DNA of 64,000 bases, taken from positions 7,316,001 to 7,380,000 of the forward strand of contig OZ005703.1 of the NCBI GenBank assembly GCA_963930775.1, read 5' to 3'. Below are positions 21,075 to 34,200 of this stretch, piece after piece. The DNA comes from Cliona cf. orientalis. Lineage: Eukaryota; Porifera; Demospongiae; Clionaida; Clionaidae. The translations under genes were made by a program, and so were the position numbers. Position 1 is the stretch's first letter, and every line of letters starts with the position of its first letter. The notes beneath the pieces are model-generated. The model made no database searches. It saw only the letters and a program-made list of their open reading frames with translations, and was not told the DNA's origin.

Positions 21075-24000
21075 ATGGCATGGTTAAACGGTGTTTTGCT
21101 GATCGGATTGGTGACGGTAAGCTCGATAGTCTCTTCTCATGGTCAAGGTATGCACAATAAGGTGCCAGCACCGCTACAGTTTTATTACTGTCACTATAAT
21201 TAATTTTTGTGTAGTGAGCAGCAGTGTGTTTCTGAGCCTCAATGGACACTTCATTGCTAATAATAGTTATGTGGATGTTGATGATATTGGTGAAGATGAC
21301 GATGCTCTGCTCTGTCATACTGATAAGCCTGACTGTTGCAATCCATTCTTAGTCTATGGAATACGAGCAGGAGAGTGGTACTACCCCAATGGAAGTAGAG
21401 TGGGAATTCAGGGAGGGTATCAAGATGAATTTTATAGAAACAGGAGAGCACAAGTTGTACGACTCAATCGTCGACAAGGCACATTTACAGCAAGAGGACT
21501 TTTCCGATGTGAAGTACCAGATGCCAGTGGCATCATACAGACTGTTTTCGTAAATATTGGTATGTACACAGTAATACAGGTTATATAGATGGCCACTAGT
21601 TATTACATCCCGAGTCCCAATCAACAAAAAAAATTCGGCCAACCTACGTATGATGAAATTATGATGAAACCTATGATATAATTGTTGTGAAGACTGTTTC
21701 AAAATGTTTAGCTCGAATGAAAGGTTGTTGGGACCCAGAATTCGATCCTAGCGTAGAAGAGATGCATGGACTATCGATGATATACGGCGCCGCGATTCTC
21801 TCGGTTCGCTCTTTGGCGAGTTCGCACTATTTCCTGAGCATGCATGCATGCACTCTGAGGTGCACCGGTGGAGGTCACGTCGAGCCCGTCCGGGTCACGT
21901 CAACTCTTAACGTACAACCGGCCAGGCTCAAGCCGCGCGCCCCAATATACGCGTATACGGAGCATGCGCAGTTGTCCGAGGTCGATGATGGCGGCGTAAA
22001 GTAGGCGCAGCGAATACTTTTCATGAGGGACGAGGGATGTAGTCTAAGTTTTTTTTTACATTATTACATCCCCAGTAGCAATTTACCTTTCTGTGCTCAT
22101 GAGATAATTATGGTGTATTAATCTATGAGGTAATTTATGAGAAAATTCAGGGCCTCAATGGAGCCTTTCAGAGACTTGAAAATCGGTAAGTATGTAGAGT
22201 ATCTGACGCCTGTATATAGCGAATAGATTAAAAGCTGAGAGCTACGTTCTCCGAAAAGTACCGCTGGCCGAACTTCATGCATTCACTTAGCTGACGTAAT
22301 CCTGTGGATAAATAAATTTAGCCTTGTGCTAGCAAGCACGCTACGTGCACGCCATGGGCGCTGTCGAATTCATCTCCTATCATCGAAACTTGTCACTATC
22401 GTCTCAGACTCCATCTCCGTGATTGAGGCGCATGTGACTTATAGATGATGCACGCACTGCATTGACGACCATTACCACATCATGCACCATTATAACTATG
22501 CAGCTACTGGGGATGTGGTCAAGTTTTTCATTGTATTAATCATGCATCAAACATTAATTTTAGTGAATATTAATATTACCATCGATATCACTCGTTCTGG
22601 ACCTATAATTATTGTTAAAAGTCGACCTGAGAGGAATTTTTCACTTGTGTGTTCGGCTGATGTTTCTGCTAATGCTGAACCACCACCAATTCTTGAGTGG
22701 TTCTATGGTCCAGAGAACGCCTCTCCTCCCTCTGATGTGGTAGTGTCTAACGTGACAAATAATGGCAATAACTACACAAGCGCCCTGCAGTTCTCCCCAC
22801 TGCGTGAAAATCATACCGGTATATATACTTGCCGAGTTGGATATGCAGCAGCAAGCATAGTAATCCTTACTGGTGGTAAGGAAATTACAATTATGTTAAT
22901 ATTCACCATGAAACTCCAGCTCAGTTTCTCTGCATGTATTATTCTAGATCCTACCATCAATATCAGCAATGTTGGTACAAACACAGCTGGTGGAAAATAT
23001 AGTCTAATATGTATGGTGACTGGAGGAATTGACAAATTGATAGGGAACTATAATTGGACTAAAGATAATGGCATTGCTCAGACTGTAGTTGGTAATTCCA
23101 GAACTCTATTTTTCTCCCCTCTCAAATTATCTGATGCTGGACAGTACCTATGTCAAGTCACTATAGGCTCTCAAATATATGATGCCATTAAATACATCAA
23201 TATTGAAAGTAGGTTAACCATGTATAATTAATTTTTATCCAAATTATTCCTCATAATCATTCTTTTATAGTTCCGGCTCCAATGAGTACAAGCATCACTA
23301 GTAATCCAGCCAGTCCTATCCGTCCTATTGGATCTGCTGTGACTCTGATTTGCACTGTTGTATTGAGTCCAGCAGTGGATGTTCCAGTGACTGTTATTAT
23401 TCATTTGAATGATCCAGTTGGTAGCCCACTGATCACCACTACTCCATCGGTGTCTGGGTCCAATTACACAAGCACAGCTATTGTTAATTCATTTGGAAGA
23501 GAGGACTCAGGATTATATACGTGTAGGGTTAGTATTAGCTCTACTCTCCCATTCATCAGAAACAGTAATCCAAAATCTGTGGCCTCAAAAGTAACTATTG
23601 GTGAGTTTTGGTGCCCTTGCATCATTAAATGGGTATAATAGTTGTTATTATGAGAACAGCGCACAGTTTCTAAATACTGTGACATGTTGCCATGAAAATT
23701 ATCTCGGAATGGTTAAATACATGCACTCATGTTCATCTTGCATTTAGGTGTCTACCTCTCACTGAAAGGGAATGTGTACCCCAACAATAGTGTCATCTTT
23801 ATCAATGAGATTGGAGAAACTGATGATAATTCAAACCCTACTCAAAACGATGCACTCCAGTGTATCACCGACAAGACCCCATGTTGTAGGTTCTTCCCTA
23901 ATACAGCTGGGGAGTGGTATTTTCCCAATGGAACACTGGTCCCGGAAGAGGGTGCTGATTCCATACCATTTTACAGAAATAGAGGATTTGATGATGGAAC

Positions 24001-26971
24001 TGTCAATTTGAATCGTATTAGCACACTATCCACTGTTTCTGTTCCGACTGGATTATTTTGCTGTGTGTTACCTGATATGGACGGTACTAGCCAAAGGCTT
24101 TGTGCTGATATCAACCATGGTGAGTAAAGGTATGAAAATTATAGTGTACCTATTATCTAGAACATTTCATGATGCAATAACATTTGTATAGTCATTGTGA
24201 CCGTTACTACTGCTGGTAACAATACTGCTGGTGAGATTTATAGTCTAGAGTGCTCTATTAATGGAGGACACTCAGCACAATTCCAATGGTTCAATGAGTC
24301 AGAGACAGATGTCACTGGACAAGAGTCAACAGTTATCACCTCCTCCCCTTCCAGTAGCATTTTGGAGTTTTCTCCACTGCACCAATCACATGGAGGGACT
24401 TATACCTGCTCTGCTAATGTCAGTGATACTGTAGTTTCAAAATCTGTAGAACTATCAATAAAAGGTATAATGCTTGTTGTCTGGTTTATTCAGGTGATTT
24501 CATTATTACAATGTCTTTGCGATAGCTCCTACAGTCACAGTACAGATTACTGGTGGAGAGATTATTCCAAACATAGGACGTGAATATACCCTCACATGCA
24601 GCATCTTTGGAGCTGAAAATTTGAATGCCATGCTAGCCTATGAGTGGAGGAATAAGGGCCAATTACTTTCAAATTCCAGTGTTTTGCAATTGCCTTCCCT
24701 GAAGCTATCTGATGCTCGAAGATACACATGTCAAGTGTCAGTGGCATCAAGCTACCTTCATAACAGTATTACTGTGACAGAATCTCACAATCTAGTGATC
24801 AAAAGTAAGCATTGTCGGAATCATATTATTATTGAATTGCAACTATTTTTACACATATTATATAATATTATATATAACACACAGTTCCAGATCCTTTGTC
24901 CATACGTGCTTCCAATAATAAAGCCAGTCCTATCCGTCCCATTGGATCTGACGTCATTCTAACTTGTACCGTGGAGCTGAGTACATTGGTGAATGTTCCA
25001 GTCATTGTGACCACAGTGTGGACTGGACCAGCTGGATTTAGGAATGCCATTAGCACTTCACAGCCTGCAGTGGGAAGCAATAACTCCTATACTAGTGCAG
25101 TCACTGTCAGATCATTCGGGAGAATCCATTCTGGACAGTACACATGTGCAGCTCAAGTGAATAGTTCACAGAATTCAGAGTTTTATGTCACAAATAATGC
25201 AAGTGTATTTGGAGCAGTTCAAATCACTGTTGGTGAGATATTATAGTACAATGGCATAATATTAATAATCTTCAACTTTGTAATAATATTATAGGTGTCT
25301 ATCTTACTCTGAATGGGAGAGTGTATGCTAACAATAGTATCATCACCAAAGCTGAGATAGCGGAGACAGCAAATGGGCTCCAGTGTGTCACAGACAAGAT
25401 GCCATGTTGTCAGACTGGATCTAGAGTGGGAGGGTGGTATTTTCCCAATGGATCAGTAATTCTAGAAGGGAGAGACCACACTACCTTCTTTGTGAGCAGA
25501 GGTGACAATGGAACAGTCAACCTGAATCACGTTGATAGCAGTAATGTCTCTTCTCCATCTGGAAGGTTCTGCTGTGAAGTACCAGATGTTAATGGCCTCG
25601 GTCAAACCCAGTGTGCTCTCTTAAGTAAATTGAAGAAATACTAAAATAATTAATGATGTATGATGTATTTATAATTATTTTTTTCACATTGCAGTTCCTA
25701 CTTTGTCGGTCAATGTTACCAGTAAAGGAAGTATTATTACTGGAGGACAGGATTTTAGCCTGAAATGTACAATCTCTGGAGTAGAAGCTCTCAATCCTAT
25801 CTTAACCTACCAATGGACAAAGAGCAATAGCACTGGACGAATGCAAGTTGGATCTAACACAAGCACTCTCTCCTTCTCCTCTCTCAGGTTGTCTGACGCT
25901 GGACAGTACTCTTGCCAAGTCATAGTTAGTTCTCGGTATCTTCGTGATGCTCTTAATGTGACCAGTGTACCATTTGACATTTATCTTCAAGGTAAAATTA
26001 TTAATGATCACTTCTTAATAACACACTTTTAAAAATTAATGCAGTTCCTGAGCCTATTGTGAGGCTTGTTTCTGACACCCCCAATCCCATTCTCTCTGGT
26101 TCCTCTCCCACTCTGACCTGTGCTGTGGAGTTGAGTCCAGCAGTGGATGTTCCAGTGACTGTGAACACAGAATGGACTGGACCAGATGGATCAAATCTGA
26201 CATCTGGTGCTCCTCCTGTGATGAGGTCATTCACCCACTACACCAGCAAAGCAAAGCTAAATTATGTCGAGTCAGCAGACTCTGGGAACTACACATGTAC
26301 TGTGAGTATTGGAGGAAAGATCAGGGCATCAGTGTCAAAAGTAGTAGTCATGGGTAAGCTGTAATTTTTTATCATTAATGTTTAATTTACATGTATGTGT
26401 ATTATTTGGCTCTCAGGAGATGGAATGTTTCAGATAAGACTGAAAAATGCAGATATTTGTCAACCACGGTACAAGAATGTACATGTAAGCGATTTTTGTT
26501 CTAGTAGAGAATCATGATCATAATGTTACTACAGCTAATGCATGGATATTTTAATAGCCCGATATGGAAGCTGAACTGTACAAGTACCACATAGAGGAGG
26601 CTCTCACTGAAGCAATTGAGAGTCACTGTGAGTGCCATCTTCCCAGAGCCAATCTGCTCAAGGCATCGTTCAGCTGTGGCAGCTCCCCCAACCTCACAAC
26701 CTACCGAAACACTCTCATTGGAACACACAACTTCAACGCCACCCAGCTCATTGGATTCATTCAGGACTGGGTGACCTCTGAACCCCAGATCAACATCAAA
26801 GACTACTCAGTGTGGCTTGACAGCAGCTGCCCTGTTGCCATAGCATCACTGAAGGAGCCTGAGTGTGGGGAAGTGAGGGATTGCCCCTGCGCTAACGACC
26901 CAAATGTTATCAAATGCATGGAGTTCCTTGGAGATGAGAGTTTTTTTGGCTGCATTAACTCGTGCATCTAG
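21075..26971 (+). CDS. Gene A2: intact secreted Ig/FPNG-module protein
   Basis: Exons: 21075-21147, 21215-21559, 22564-22875, 22948-23208, 23271-23600, 23748-24119, 24192-24464, 24526-24804, 24885-25232, 25295-25624, 25695-25991, 26045-26353, 26417-26484, 26558-26971. They sum to 1337 codons with no stop or frameshift. Order: signal peptide, FPNG, Ig-Ig-Ig, FPNG, Ig-Ig-Ig, FPNG, Ig-Ig, linker, terminal Cys domain ending CINSCI. No membrane span or GPI-like tail is seen, so secretion is expected. It is the reference copy of the A family, since A1 and A3 are damaged. From exon 9 onward it is nearly identical to A3, introns included, while the first three exons are much more diverged. Confidence 0.88.
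21604..22041. mobile_element. Inverted-repeat-bounded insertion in A2 intron 2
   Basis: A2 intron 2 is about 1 kb against 62 bp in A1. TACATCCCGAGTCCC (left) and GGGACGAGGGATGTA (right) are 13/15 inverted repeats. The interior is GC-rich compared with its surroundings and includes GAGCATGCGCAG followed by ATGATGGCGGCG, which resembles a captured housekeeping promoter. About 500 further bp to 22563 are also extra and unassigned. No transposase is seen. Confidence 0.5.
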
Positions 26972-27294
26972 AAACCCTTCTTAAGTACTTGTAACTAACA
27001 TTAATACTTTTAGCTGTTCTATAGTCAGTATGTAGCTAGTAGCTACCCCAGTTATATATATTATATTATAGACTCTATGATGCTGATTGTATACAAAGAG
27101 CTACAAGAATCATTAGTGTTTTTTACCCATAATTATAGCCAGGCACTTGATATAATAGTAATTAGTATATGTGAAGGCCTGTGATATAATATACTGAGTT
27201 ATAGAGAATACATTAGGAATGAAAATAACCATGCAGTCTGCATGTAGATTATTAATATAGTAACTAGCCTGTTATTCTTTCCTTATGATATAGT
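26972..27294. other. A2 3' untranslated region and spacer
   Basis: AT-rich and close to the A1 and A3 equivalents. The AATAAA of A1 is altered here to AATGAAA, so the poly(A) signal is uncertain. Confidence 0.45.
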
Positions 27295-27715
27295 TGTATA
27301 TTATATGGGATGTATCAATCGAGAGGCTAAAGACTGTCAACTCTGGACACTCACAGTAAGTGTAAACAGTTAAATTAGTATTCTAAGCCTGAGGTACCAT
27401 TTATACTTTTAGCCTTCAAAAGCAACTACCTACAAAAATAACATTGATAATGCCCTCGTACACACAATTAAGCATAGTGTTCTTGAAGAGAATCTCATGC
27501 AAGAATCATTTGCTGTTGTGATGCTTCTACCAGCCTGACAACCTACCAAAACACTCTCATTGGAATACAACAACTTCAATGCCACCCATGCAGCTCATTC
27601 AGGACTGGATGACCTCTGAACCAAAAATCAAACTTGATGGATTGGTACACAACAAGAGTGGATATATTATAGCACCTTTGGAAGAGAAGGAGACTCAGTG
27701 TGATTAGATTGATGA
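27295..27715 (+). pseudogene. Decayed duplicate of the A-type last two exons
   Basis: 27306-27356 matches the linker exon (CINREAKDCQLWT) and 27418-27705 matches the terminal domain exon, with NTLIG, the NFNAT region and QDWMTSEP still readable across frame breaks. It is the partner of the relics after A1 and A3. Confidence 0.75.
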
Positions 27716-28029
27716 CATTAAGTTACTTGTAACATGAATATGACATTGTTACAACTGTAGCTACCTGCACTACCATAGCATGAGCCAGTTTGATAACAGC
27801 TATATGTGTGCCTGGTTGCAATAATAATATTGTTGATTCCCTAATAACAATATTTTAGAACCAGTATGCAAACATGATTCTTGTTGATGTTATGATTATG
27901 CATCTTAATCAAGCATATAATTATGGTTACAATATACGATCAACAAGTACGTTTGTTCTGCATGCCCTTCATTTTATGCATGGCATATGCTTACTTGATG
28001 TTCACATAATATAATTATTATTCTAGCTG

Positions 28030-28273
28030 TACCACGGAAGGCTGTACTTTGATATAATTTTGTGCTACTAGAAGATTATCAAAGCTTTCAAACCATCTAG
28101 CTATTATGTCAACACTTCCACTCCTACCCTGCATGTGGGCACAAAAACAACATTATGATAATCCACACTAGATCATCTAATATAAGGTGATGACTAGACT
28201 CAGCGTGATTCCACATAAAAGCTTAGCTAACCAGAGCTAGCTGGCCTAGAGAGAAATAGCTATCTAGCTAGCC
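28030..28273 (+). promoter_or_regulatory. B2 upstream region conserved with B1 and B3
   Basis: It is the same block as at 8620-8858, ending GCTAGCCATGG. Confidence 0.5.
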
Positions 28274-31200
28274 ATGGTGGTATCAGGCTGTCTTCGTTAT
28301 TGGATAGTCACATCAGTGCTCTTGTTGTCTTCCTGGAGAAAATGCAGTAAATGTTAACTATTACGCTAACTCGATTTATAAAATTTTATCTCTTTCTAGG
28401 TGGCACCACTATGACTTTCACCACACAGCCCGTCAATAAAACAGTTGATAGAGGAGGAGACACAAGCTTTAGCTGTACTTATTCACTAATGAATGTAAAC
28501 ATTACTTGGAATGGTCCTGGATTCGAGGCTGGTAGCACCACTCAGAGTACCGTAAACATGGATGCTAACACTAGTACTCTAACTATCACAAACGTAAATA
28601 GTTCACATGCTGGAGGATACTTCTGCACTGCTCATAGTGAAGGGATGGACATTAATTCCACAGTGGCGTATTTGAAAATTAATTGTAAGTACATAATCAA
28701 CTATTATGAAGAGCTAAAAGCATTGATACCTTCACTCAGATGTAGCCGTTGAGCTCACTTCAGATGTTGCTGATACTATAGTGCATGATAACCAGCCTGC
28801 AATGCATATGATTACTGTGCAAGTGACACTAATTGGATCTCTTTCTGGCAACACCTTACTAGTTTTCAACTACGGTGATGGTGGATTCTCTGTCAATAGG
28901 TCAATTAATAGAATATCTGGAAGTCAACCTCTGCGAATTCCTACTACTGGTCAACTTACTTGCATGACATCAGAAATCCAGGTGACAGTGACTACTGATG
29001 ATCCTCTGGTGGAGTTGCAGGGAAATCGTATGTTTTCCATCCACATAGGTAAAAATAACTATCAATTTGTATACTCAATTAAAATGGCATGAAATTTTCA
29101 GTACCAACTATTGGATTTGAGAAGTCTTCTTACTCTGTTGTGGAGGGTGACACTGTGACAATATGTGTAACTGTGATGTGTGGGCGTCTTCTGCGAAATG
29201 AAACTGTGATGTTATCAATCATAAACACCACAAGAGGTCACTGTATGAATATTGTTATACTACATGCTGTGGATGAAAATTTATTGTGTTTCTATTTCTT
29301 TGTATACAGCTGGGATAGACTTTATTGCTCCTGAGCAAATGAACATCACTCTGACTACTTCATCCGAATCAGACTGTGTTATGATTATGACTGTATTTGA
29401 TGATTACCAAACAAGCATGGACAAACAGTTCCAGATACTGATGCAGCCATCAGCAAGTACTGAACCTGACTCACCCATCTACACACCTAATATAACAAAT
29501 ATCACCATTACTAACCGTATGTCCACAATATTATTATTAAGCTTAAAAATGGATTATTATGCTGGAGTTTTACTCTTTTTATAGTTCCTCTTCCAACAAT
29601 AATACCATCAGAGAAGAATGTGAGCATTGGGAATACCATTGGATTCCAAATAAATGTCAGCTTTCCAGTTATGAAATTTCAGTGGCTACATAATAACACG
29701 AGTATTGTTGGGGAAGAAAGATATTCTGGTGTCACAACAAATAATCTGACTGTTATGAACATATCTAAAGATGATGCAGGCAGCTATAGTTGCAATGTGA
29801 CGAGTGAGTTCGGCCTTACTGTTACTTCGCAGCAAGCTCGACTACGAGTCTGTAAGTATTAGAAAATTCCTATCATTATCTTATAGTATCCATGATGAGC
29901 TTATTCAAATAGTTGCAATACCAATAATCACTGCTGGACCGGTGAACATCACAGTGAACAGATCTAGAAATGAAGCGGATTTAGTTTTCTTCAATATTAC
30001 TAACGAAGCCTTGGATGAGGAATTTACATACCAGTGGCTGAGAAATGGTTCAGATCTGATGGAGATACCTGGAAGGTTTGAAGGAGTGAACACTTCAGTG
30101 TTGACAATCATAGATGCACGGAATGAAGATGAAGGCAGTTACCAGTGTGTGATAGTCAATGGAGCTGGAGATAGTGTGATATCCAATAAAGCTTTCCTCT
30201 CTGTTGGTAAGCTATTATAGAGTAATAATATCGATTATTATTTTACTTGTCTTAATAATAATAATTATTGCAGTTGATGTACCTGCTATGCCCAATATAA
30301 TTACTAATGTAACGGCTAGCTCTACTTCTATCACAATCACCTGGAATCAAAACACCACTAGTGATGTTGTTTGGTATGAACTGCGATACAATTTCATTAT
30401 CAGAGGGTGTGAAATTTGGTCTGACAATTATACTATCGATATGATTAATGGCTCTCGCAGAAATTACACACTAGAAGACAGCACTGCAACTCCAGTGGAG
30501 GAAAACAGTGCTTATACTATATTTCTCTCTGCTATTAATTTCGATGGAGCAATTGACACTTGCACAATTAAATTATTGACTCAAGGATCTAGTGAGTTCA
30601 ATTTGTTGTATTAACAAATTTTAGTCACGGATGTCCTGTATATATTTCTAGCTCCAAGTGGAGCACCACAGAATTTCAGTAAATTTTTTTCCAATGATGC
30701 AACTATCACTATTGAGTGGGAACCAGTCGAATGCAGGCATCGTAATGGAGAGATTACTGGTTATAATGTGACCTATTATCATGGAACAGAAATGAATAAG
30801 ATGACACTGATGCTGCCAGAATTGGAGCATACATTCACTGTCACTGGACTTATATTCAATACAACGTATACCTTTGAGGTAGCGGCTCTCAGTCAGCAGT
30901 ATGGGGCTGGTCCATCAGCTACTGCTATGGTAACTACATCACCTGTTCAAGGTATAGATTTATGATCACCAAACTCTACTGGCTGTTAGCTAATTTCACT
31001 TATTATTAGGTATAGGGCTTGAATTTGGTGGTCGATCCTATCAAAATCACAGCATTGTGGATCTCAACATGGCTGATGAGAATATTCTTACATGTCACAC
31101 TAACAAGACGAACTGCTGCAAACTGGCCAGTGGTGGGATAGGGGAATGGCTATTCCCAAATGGAACACAGGTTAGAACAAATGGCACTGGTGATGACTTT

Positions 31201-34200
31201 TATAGAAACAGAGGCTCAGGTGTGGTAAACTTAAACTGGAGGCAGAATGCCAGGATACCTATTGGAGTATTCTGCTGTGAGATCCCCAATCCTGATCAGA
31301 AAGCTTGCATTGGAGTGTATCCCGAGAATTTGGGTAATTAGCTATTATGTGTCGAATTTGCTGTAATGCACAGCTGATTTTATCTTATACTAGGTGTTCC
31401 TGATATTGAGGCAGTTATTTATGATCCTGATACATACAGTTTGGTGTGCACTTCTTTTGGTGGCCCCGCTACAGTTGTCAATTGGAAAAGGAATAGCCAA
31501 TTATTGACTACTATGGAGACTGCCTATCAGCAGAACCAAAGGTTGATCTTCACTGAGAATGCTACATACGAAAATATGCTCTCTATTCCTCAAGATAATA
31601 TTGCAAACTATGACACTACATATGAATGCTTCGTTGCAAACTCCAGGGGAAATGATTCATCAATTATAGGTCTAGAAGGTATAAATCTGCATATCTCATA
31701 TCAATCTAAAATTGAAATTCTGATCCTACACAGCTGTACATATAACACATCATGGAAATTTCTCTATTGGACAAGAGGGCAGTTTAGTGTGCAGCAGTCC
31801 CATTGATGTTAGAGTCATTGAATGGTTGAACAGTGATGATGAAGTGATTGCTAGTGAAACAGTTACCAGAAGACTGAGTCTAACCTTTGCACCGGTCAAT
31901 ACAAGTATTAATAACCAGATGTACACTTGTAGAGTGAACAAGAGTGCATCAGTGAATAAGACCGTTGCTGTTTCTGTTATTGGTAAGATAATGAATGTCA
32001 TAGCTACTTGACATTTGTAATAAACTTAAAATTTAAACAGTGGAATGTCCTTTGGAAATTATAATCAGTGGCCCCAGTAGTGTAGCAGACATTGGACAGA
32101 GAGCCACTATCAACTGCGCTGCCATAACCATAGCTGGTGTGTCACAGTTGCCAATTTTAACTCTCACACATCCAAATGGAACAAATCTCAGCAGAATTGT
32201 AGGGAAAATGGCCTCGATAATACTTGATCCAGTTCATGTAGAAGATGCTGGAGAGTATACTTGTATGGGGGAAATCAATTTGGAGAATATAACATCAGCC
32301 ATTGTTCAGGTTAAACAAAATATCACCTTCAAATGTAAGTGTACAAATCATTATTCTATGGGCATCATTCAAAAATTTCATTTGACATAGTGCCTACTCC
32401 AATGATTGATGTTGCATATAATGAAAGTTCCCTTAAAGTTGGATCTAGCACAGTTCTTAATTGCACAGTCACAAATTACAGCATTACTGATTTTGACATT
32501 GTAATCAATGTCATCTGGTCAAGATCTGGCCAAAAAATAGTCTTATTCAATGATAGTGACAGAGTGGTCATTTCTAGTCTATATCAGTCATCCCCGACAT
32601 TCATCAGCCAGCTAATTCTATCTCCACTGAGTGCCAGCGATGAAAACATCACCTGCTCAGTGAATTTACACTTAGCTACACCAAATTATTTTATCAAGAT
32701 GACTTCCACCGTATCAAAACAAGCGCAGCTGACTATTGAAGGTGCTACTCTACCGAGTATAATAATTATTTACTATAATATTATCATGTTATTTATGGAC
32801 TCTTATGTTGCCATATTTAGAGCCGGATGTAGTGGTACAGATTGCTTCAACATTCGAGGGTCAATACTTTACAACAGGGACTAATCACTCACTAATGTGT
32901 ATTGTTAATGGAACGGCTATGTTAAGATCAGAGTTAACCTTTGAGTGGATGCATTCCAATGGGACTGATTTAGAGAAAGCTGGGACAAATTCTAGAGATC
33001 TTCATTTCTCACCACTAAAGCTGTCAGATGCTGGGGAGTATACATGTACAGTTAATATCAGTTCAAGTCTTCTGAAAACAAATCTGATCATTAATAGCAT
33101 GTCAAAATACTCTGTACAGATAATTGGTAAGTTAGTTGACAACAATAATTAATTTTGTAAGTTGACATAGAGTTCTGCTCTTCTAAATTTTATATAACCA
33201 CTATAGCACCTCTACCTAATATAATTGCTATTCAATCAATACGTACAAACAATATTACCTGTGTCGCTGAGTTTGATGATACGGTAGATGTACATTTGGA
33301 TGTTAATATCACATTCGGAACTCGCTCATCCCTAATAGATTCTAATCATTCAGTTTATACTGAGAGCTATGCACAATACACGAAACCTTTTACTATCAGA
33401 AGTATTTTTTACATACATTATGAAATTTTTATACCCCTCTTGTTAATTGTTCTTTGTACAGCCCCACCTCCATCTTCAGTTATGATTACTGTGCCTCCCA
33501 ACATCATTTTTACTGGATACAAGTTTATTATCAGCTGTATTGTGAACCTACCATCAACTGTAGACATTCAAGTGGCTGTCAACATTGTGTGGAGTGAACT
33601 AATTCAAAATTACTCTTCTTCTGTACTGACAATGGAGAGTTCGAATGAATACAGTAGTACTGCTATGTTTGTCTCAGATTTAGAGTGGGAGTCTATAAGC
33701 TTCCAGTGTACTGCAAGTGTGGACTCTGATTCACCTTTTATTACAGCAAGTGAGAGTAGAGCTGCAAACGTGAGTGTACTTGTGGTGGGTAGACCTTCCC
33801 AGCCCACTGGATTGAGTACATCTGTTGGTTCCACCAATGTTGAGATAGCTTGGAGTACAAGAGATGGTGACATTGTTTATGGGTATGAACTTCAGTATGA
33901 CTATCACATCAGACAATGTCCAAGCAACACTCCAGGGATGATGAGAAGAATTGATATTAGCAACAGTACTAACAGTTATACCTTAGAGCATCTGGAAGAA
34001 GACAGTGAGTTCAATATCTCCCTTACTGCCTTCAATCCTGCCGGGAGAAGTGAGCCAGCTAATCTAATGGCCACTACTTTAACATCAGGTACTATCAAAT
34101 TTCAGATACTAAATTTCTTGACATAATTATATTATTATAGCACCATCTGGAGTACCTCAAGGTCTAAATATTACTTATTTTGACTTCACCAATGTCACTA

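Noticed and set aside
21687-22004. 105-codon frame in A2 intron 2
   Set aside because: GC-rich insertion sequence with no recognisable domain and no splice sites tying it to A2.
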